Shown here: positions 59,401 to 64,000 of the stretch, piece by piece
Layout: every line of letters begins with the position of its first letter
Position numbering within the stretch: the first letter of the stretch is position 1
From: Brachionus manjavacas
Lineage: Eukaryota > Rotifera > Eurotatoria > Ploima > Brachionidae
Reading direction: 5' to 3'
DNA length: 64,000 nt
Assembly: GCA_019054805.1 (NCBI GenBank)
Contig: JAHQIY010000010.1
Location: 355,501-419,500 of the forward strand
Position numbers and translations under genes: made by a program
The notes under the pieces: model-generated
The model's input: the letters and a program-made list of their open reading frames with translations, nothing else
Databases searched by the model: none
What the model was told of the DNA's origin: nothing

Positions 59401-60989
59401 CTGATTAATGTGAGTGAATCTTTAATCGGTTCAGATATTTCATCAGAACTTTCTAATTTATGCGTGTAATCAAAGTTATTTTTTTCTGAGTTTTGGTCAG
59501 TAAAATCGAAATTTCCCTTTAAATCATTAGTCTGATTCCAAACTGTTTGTTTTTTTAGCTCTGACAAATTTATGAGTAAATTTTCAATCCTAATTTCTTT
59601 GTGTTTCAGCTGCTCTTCGTATTCCTGTTTTAATTTTGAAATAGTGTCTTCGGAATTTGATATTTTGGCTTCAAATGATTGATGCGATATTGTTAAATCA
59701 CTATTTTGAGCCTGAAGTTCAATAATTTGCTTTTCCAATACTCTATTTGCATTTTCCCATTCCATCAAGTTTTCACTCAAATTAGAATATAACTCTTGAT
59801 TTTTAATTATTTCAATTTCGATTAACTTAATACTGCTCTCCGTTTCTTCCAGCTTATTTTTTGTTGTAATGATTGAATTAAATGAATCATCAGAATCATC
59901 ATGATCTGTTTGGGTATCCTTATCAATCGATGATCCAAATTTTTTCTTAATTTGCATGTAATTTTCATCTACATTTTGTTGATAATCGCATTCACTTTTT
60001 GTGGTATTATTTCTAATTAAACTATTTTCTTGCTCGTCTAGATTATTTTTATGAAAAAAATCATTAGATTTTTTCAAAATATCAGAATTCTGTTTTTGGG
60101 TTTCTAAAATTTGATTCTCGATTATCTCATTAGCTTGTTGCCATTGTTGAAGATTGTCAACAAGCTGCTTATTCAATTCTTTAAATCCATCAATTTCTGT
60201 TTCCAAACTTTCTATTCTTAATTTCGATTCCAATTTGCTGTTCTCAAGTTCTTTGAGTTTTTTATAAATATCATGCTCTTCATTCTTTAAATTTTCAAAA
60301 CTCTCTTGCAATGAGGAGATATTTTTTTGATCGCTTGCAAATTTCTCGTTCAATTTCTCATTCAAATTCTGATTATTCGTAATTTCCTTTTCAAGAATTT
60401 GATTAGCATTCTGCCATTCTAACAAATTAACATTTAATTTTTCATTTATTTCTTGTTGATGTAAAATATCTTGCTCGAATTGCTTTATTTTTTGATCTAG
60501 TCTAAAATTTTTATCCTCAAGATCCTGACTTGCTTCAGTCGCTTGGAGAACAATCCTTATTTCTTGTATCTCGCTTCTTAATTTGACAATTTCTTCGTCT
60601 TTTGAATCCAAATCATTTCTCAAAGTAATAATATCGCATTCAGATTGTAATTTTAAAGTATCCAATATGTTCAATTCGCTTTCAAGCTTTTCATTTTTCA
60701 TTTTTAACTCATTTATTTTATCATTTTTATCGTCACTTTCAATGATATCTGAATTTTTTTTTTCTCTCTCTACCTTTGATTCATTTTGAAGTAATAAATT
60801 TCGTTCATTACATCGTTCGTCGATTTCAAGTTTAGTGATTAATTTTGTTTTTAATTCATCTATATTTTCTCGAAGATTTATTTCTTGATTAAATTGTATA
60901 TTTTCTTTATTATTTAACTTTTTTTGTTGATTAACTATTGATTCCAGGAGATGATTTTGTTTTTTTAAGTCTTCGATTGTGTTTTTCAT
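50474..60989 (-). CDS. Giant coiled-coil protein, 9 exons, about 2,322 residues
   Basis: Exons (minus, all in phase): 60989-55027, 54765-54735, 54672-54614, 52181-52043, 51988-51872, 51295-51170, 51109-51086, 51032-50806, 50756-50474. The first ends at a GTAAGC donor just before an apparent stop at 55025. Exon 1 (1,987 codons) is almost continuous Glu/Lys/Leu/Asn heptad coiled coil. It contains six copies of a motif like NLVEWQNSNKILEDQI near residues 190, 280, 405, 625, 770 and 1320. The later exons add more coiled coil (LKREKIDLESTVEDLKRTLK), a conserved-looking LLTPGNEELAIGADGKPLRA segment, a Ser-rich linker and a C-terminal Cys pair (FTCEKCEMRW, then CNC). The architecture resembles golgins or centrosomal scaffolds, but no diagnostic C-terminal domain (such as GRIP) was recognised. 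The start may instead be upstream through an acceptor near 61003. Confidence 0.82.
52182..54613 (-). other. 2.4 kb intron of the coiled-coil gene
   Basis: AT-rich. It contains one open, exon-like block at 53632-53518 on the same strand (listed separately). No transposon was recognised. Confidence 0.55.
53518..53632 (-). other. Possible alternative terminal exon of the coiled-coil gene
   Basis: Behind an ACTAG acceptor is an open frame compatible with the phase-2 end of exon 3, reading KIFLEKKRTNILHKSDRGSE then GDSGGFNDCDKINALKG and a stop. The base composition is less AT-rich than the surroundings and looks coding. If used instead of the splice to 52181, it would give a shorter C-terminus lacking the last six exons. 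Confidence 0.4.
56850..58904 (-). repeat. 414-bp in-frame duplication within the coiled-coil exon
   Basis: 56850-57263 and 58491-58904 are 414 bp each and differ at about three positions (for example AATGTTC/AATGATC and TAACATT/TAAAATT). The offset of 1,641 bp is 547 codons, so the frame is kept. The duplicated block encodes SLKEVIELKDQKINDLNT through RLEKINEELLHSNEKYKEE. Near identity indicates a recent duplication or gene conversion. Confidence 0.92.
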
Positions 60990-61003
60990 TATTCTAATCT
61001 CCT

Positions 61004-62090
61004 CTGTTATTTTAATGTTAACAATTTTTTGTTTTCCATTTTCGGTATCTTTGTTTAAATAAAATTAATTAAATTTTGTTGATTAGAAATTAAATCAGAA
61101 GTTTTTGTTTTTCATCAAAATTAGAACATTTTAGATCAAATTTTGAAAAAATATTTTATAAATTACAATATTTAAATTAAAAGAATAAAAAAAATCATAA
61201 TCAGAATTATTTTAAAGTTAGTTTAATTTATTTATCTAAATCTTCTTAAATTAAGAGTAACAAAACTCTAATTTATTATTTTAATTATTTTTTTTTTTGC
61301 TTTTTATTAAATAATCAAAATTATTTGAGTACTTAAAAGAGAATTAAATTCATTTTTACCAATTCATCCCAATTAAAATTGATTTTATAGCAGTACAATA
61401 CAAGGAATAATTAATTTAATTAATATATTTTATTAGAATTATTATTGTAAATTTTCAATATATATTACTTGAACAATTATTATTATTTGTTACACATGTT
61501 GGATATTAAATTAAAATTTTATAATGTAAAAACTCATGTGATCATCGATCATATCTATCAATATTTCAGTTTCGCTTATTAAAATTTTTTTAATTAATTC
61601 GAAATGATAAATAGTTATTCTATTGTTACTTGAAAGATCGAGTTCATTATAAAAAAATCTATCAATAATCTATCTAATATATAGAAATTTTTGAAAAAAA
61701 TTAAAAGCAATCAACATGTTTTTTTCATTCTTATTTTCAAACTTAAAATTGATTTGATCTCCTTGAAATTTTAAATTGACTTTAATTAATAAACAGAATT
61801 TAGATAAATTTATTTTCTAAAATTAAAAAATTTAAATTTTCAGAATATTTTTTAATGATATACAAGTTGATAAGAAATAAATAAATTGAAACTCAACTAA
61901 TTTTATAAAACTTATTTTATAATCTAAAGAAATAAAAATCAATTTTAGCCGTCACATTCAAGAAATAATGAGTTAATTAAATTCATTTTTTTGAGTAGAG
62001 TAATAAAAAATTTCATTTTTTTTTACGATTTAATTTTTTAATTTTTTCACCGCCAGAATTTGCTAAAATTGAAAAGATATTATAAAAGTA
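61004..62090. other. AT-rich upstream region of the coiled-coil gene
   Basis: Non-coding; presumably holds the promoter and perhaps a 5' untranslated exon of the minus-strand gene. No element can be assigned. Confidence 0.5.
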
Positions 62091-62094
62091 AAGA

Positions 62095-63430
62095 AGCAAG
62101 TTAGTTAGAATACTTCGGCTTCATTATAGATTCTAATCTTGACCTTAACACACAGGCAGTTATAAATTTTAAAAAAGTTCAGGGGAGCTTTTTTGGAGTT
62201 TCCTATCTTCTTCCTAAAAATAGTCCTGCCTCTTCACCTAAATTCAAATCATTTAAATACAAGACTTATTGTTTATCTAAATTCACATATGGTCTTGAGG
62301 CTCTCACTCTTAATTCGACCACAAAGGATTCAATAAATAAATTTCAAAACAACTTAATTAGACAAATGTTTGGTTTAAAAGCCTACTGTCACATGTCACG
62401 AGTCTTAAAAGTAATGAAAGTATTCAACTTTGATGAACTTTATCTTTTTTCAAAACTAACTTTTATTGATACAATTAAATATAATTAACTTAATGCCTTG
62501 CCCCCTAATGCATTGCACTTAAAACCAGAATTCTGGATTTTAATGCTGCATTTAACCCACTTTTTTTTCCAGATAAGCTGCGACTAAAAATGCTGCAGTT
62601 AATGTCAAAATTTCGGTATAAATGCCGCATTAAAAATGTAAAAAATAATAAAAATATATTTTTATCAATTTAAATAAAATTTCGTGACGCATTAAAACTC
62701 AAAATTTTAACTTTACATGCATGCATTATGTCCGAAGAAAATTTTTTGTGTTTCAAATTTTGAAACAATTGAAAAAATAGAAAAATATATTTTTATAATA
62801 TTTTACATATTTAATGCGGCATTTGTACCAAAATTTTGATATTAACTGCAGCATTTTTAGTCGCAGCGTATCTGGAAAAAAAAGTGGGTTAAATGCATGC
62901 ATTAAAATCCAGAATTCTGAAAATAAATGCCACATTAGGGGGCAAGGCATTACGGTATCTCTCATCACAATTTTTAAAATCTATGCTAAGTGACCCCCTC
63001 TAATAAATCTTTTCTCTCCGATTTGGTACTTATTTCCAAGTACCAGGGTAATTTGAAACTGAAACCTCAAAAATTACAGTAAATATAAACCAACTTAAAG
63101 GAAATCTTAAGATTAATCTGATTTTTAATGATGGTATATCTGATTAAATTTGGTTATGTCTTTGCAATTTAAAATTAAAACATTACCGAACTGTCTTAAT
63201 TGAGCTAATTCAAAATAAAAGAAATTCATAAATTTTGGTCCAAATTATCTTGCTTTCTAACTTTCAAGCCTTTTTCTAGTTTCGAACTAGTTTTTTTTTT
63301 ATATTTATAATTTTATTTTCAAGTAATAATTTTTCATAATTAAAAAAAAAAAACACAAAAAAAATTTTTTTTATTTTTTTTAATTTTCTTTAAAGCTGTT
63401 AATTCAATTCAATAAATAAATAAATAAAAG
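62095..63430 (+). mobile_element. LINE ORF2 C-terminus and 3' UTR, split by a foldback element
   Basis: 62100-62485 reads YFGFIIDSNLDLNTQAVINF, FKYKTYCLSKFTYGLEALTL, QNNLIRQMFGLKAYCHMSR and VFNFDELYLFSKLTF, matching the order in 45885-46520. After the inserted 458-bp element it resumes near 62955 (SSQFLKSMLSDP, LVLISKYQGNLKLKP) and ends in a TAAATAAATAAA tail at 63411-63428. Stops make it dead. Confidence 0.78.
62493..62950. mobile_element. 458-bp foldback MITE with TA target duplication
   Basis: Nearly the whole element is one inverted repeat: arms of about 180 bp (left from ATGCCTTGCCCCCTAATG, right ending GGGGGCAAGGCAT) share long words such as AACCCACTTTTTTTTCCAG and CTGCGACTAAAAATGCTGCA. 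TA lies on both sides (62491-62492 and 62951-62952). It sits inside a LINE coding frame. TA duplication suggests Tc1/mariner-type mobilisation. An open frame on the minus strand (62753-62968) is part of the arm, not a gene. Confidence 0.88.
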
Positions 63431-64000
63431 GAATAATAAGTATATAATTTAGACTAAATTACTTTGTCAATTTATCTTTTTTAATTTTCTCTTATATAAT
63501 ACTTTGACTAAATTCACTATCATTTTATTTTTTTAATCTGAAAAAGCAAATTAAAAAATTAAAAAATTAAAATGAATTCTATCGCATTTTACTATTTAAT
63601 TTTTGAAGGCGCTTTTTTAGTTTTTCATTTCATCTTTTGTTGGTTAACCATTTTGTAAATAATGTTTTTCATAGTAAAGTTGTGAAAGCGAGATAAAAGA
63701 TTTTTTACTTATTAAGTTTCTAGTATTTACACTTAATTCATTAATTGAACTTATTTTAGTTAAATAATTTTTTTTAAAATAGGTCTATTGATGTTTTGCT
63801 GTTTACAAAAATTAATTTTAGCTATTTTGAACATGGCTAATTTTATTTTGCAATTAACTCTAAACAAATAGCTAAAAATACATTTAGCTATTATGACACT
63901 GGCTGTTTTGACATAGAGCTCTGATAGTTGATTTTTTTGTTAACCCTTTTAAATTTTAACTTTAGCAATCTAAACTAAAATTATTAATTTTTATTATCAT
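63431..64000. other. AT-rich window end with AATAGC/GCTATTTT-like motifs
   Basis: No gene. At about 63785-63915 the motif TTAGCTATTTT and variants (TAGCTATTATGACACTGGCT) recur, similar to the right half of the element at 48948-49680. This may be a decayed relative of that element. Confidence 0.35.

Noticed and set aside
56614-60789. Plus-strand open frames opposite the coiled-coil exon
   Set aside because: Phe/Ser-rich antisense shadows of a Glu/Lys/Asn-rich coding exon.
1-64000. CRISPR arrays, operons, riboswitches or prokaryotic promoters
   Set aside because: The window is eukaryotic (introns, SINEs, LINEs, polyadenylation signals) and no direct-repeat/spacer arrays were seen.

Overview
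This is a eukaryotic genomic window. It is very AT-rich (by eye roughly three quarters A+T), has spliced genes with GT-AG introns of either about 50-60 bp or several kb, AATAAA polyadenylation signals, tRNA-derived SINEs and many decayed non-LTR retrotransposons. A small invertebrate fits best; a monogonont rotifer such as Brachionus is my guess from gene style and transposon content, but nothing here proves it. All exon models were built by hand from splice sites, reading phase and protein similarity recalled from knowledge, with no search behind them.

Five host loci stand out. (1) A two-exon minus-strand gene (5180-10800) encodes a CNBD2-like protein with two cyclic-nucleotide-binding folds. 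(2) Overlapping head to head with it is a plus-strand nucleoredoxin-like protein (10812-17522) with a 5.6 kb intron; its thioredoxin folds lack the CxxC active site and its N-terminal exon was not found. (3) An ankyrin-repeat/SOCS-box (ASB-type) ubiquitin-ligase adaptor lies at 25977-30354. (4) A 12-exon gene (35268-39648) encodes a secreted C-type-lectin / EB-like / C-type-lectin / serine-protease mosaic. A second trypsin module follows (42007-43127) whose first exon is in the same phase as the first module's, so it could be spliced onto the same lectin head. (5) A 2,322-residue coiled-coil protein is on the minus strand (60989 to 50474), with a huge first exon, eight small exons including a 24-nt microexon, and a 414-bp in-frame duplication.

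Most of the rest is transposon debris. There is a nearly complete but dead Tc1/mariner copy (1897-3115, TA duplication), a pogo-like end (17994), and two copies of one SINE family with 10- and 15-bp target-site duplications. LINE relics of several clades include ORF1/endonuclease fragments, CR1/Jockey-like 3' ends, and an RTE-like copy interrupted by a CR1-like copy. Miniature inverted-repeat elements are sometimes inserted cleanly into LINEs (48948-49680 with an 8-bp duplication, 50007-50242 with 7 bp, 62493-62950 with TA). These nested insertions give a relative order of activity.

The most interesting system is the lectin-protease locus. It pairs one possible carbohydrate-recognition head with two interchangeable-looking protease modules whose predicted primary specificity differs (Gly versus Asp at the S1 position 189).
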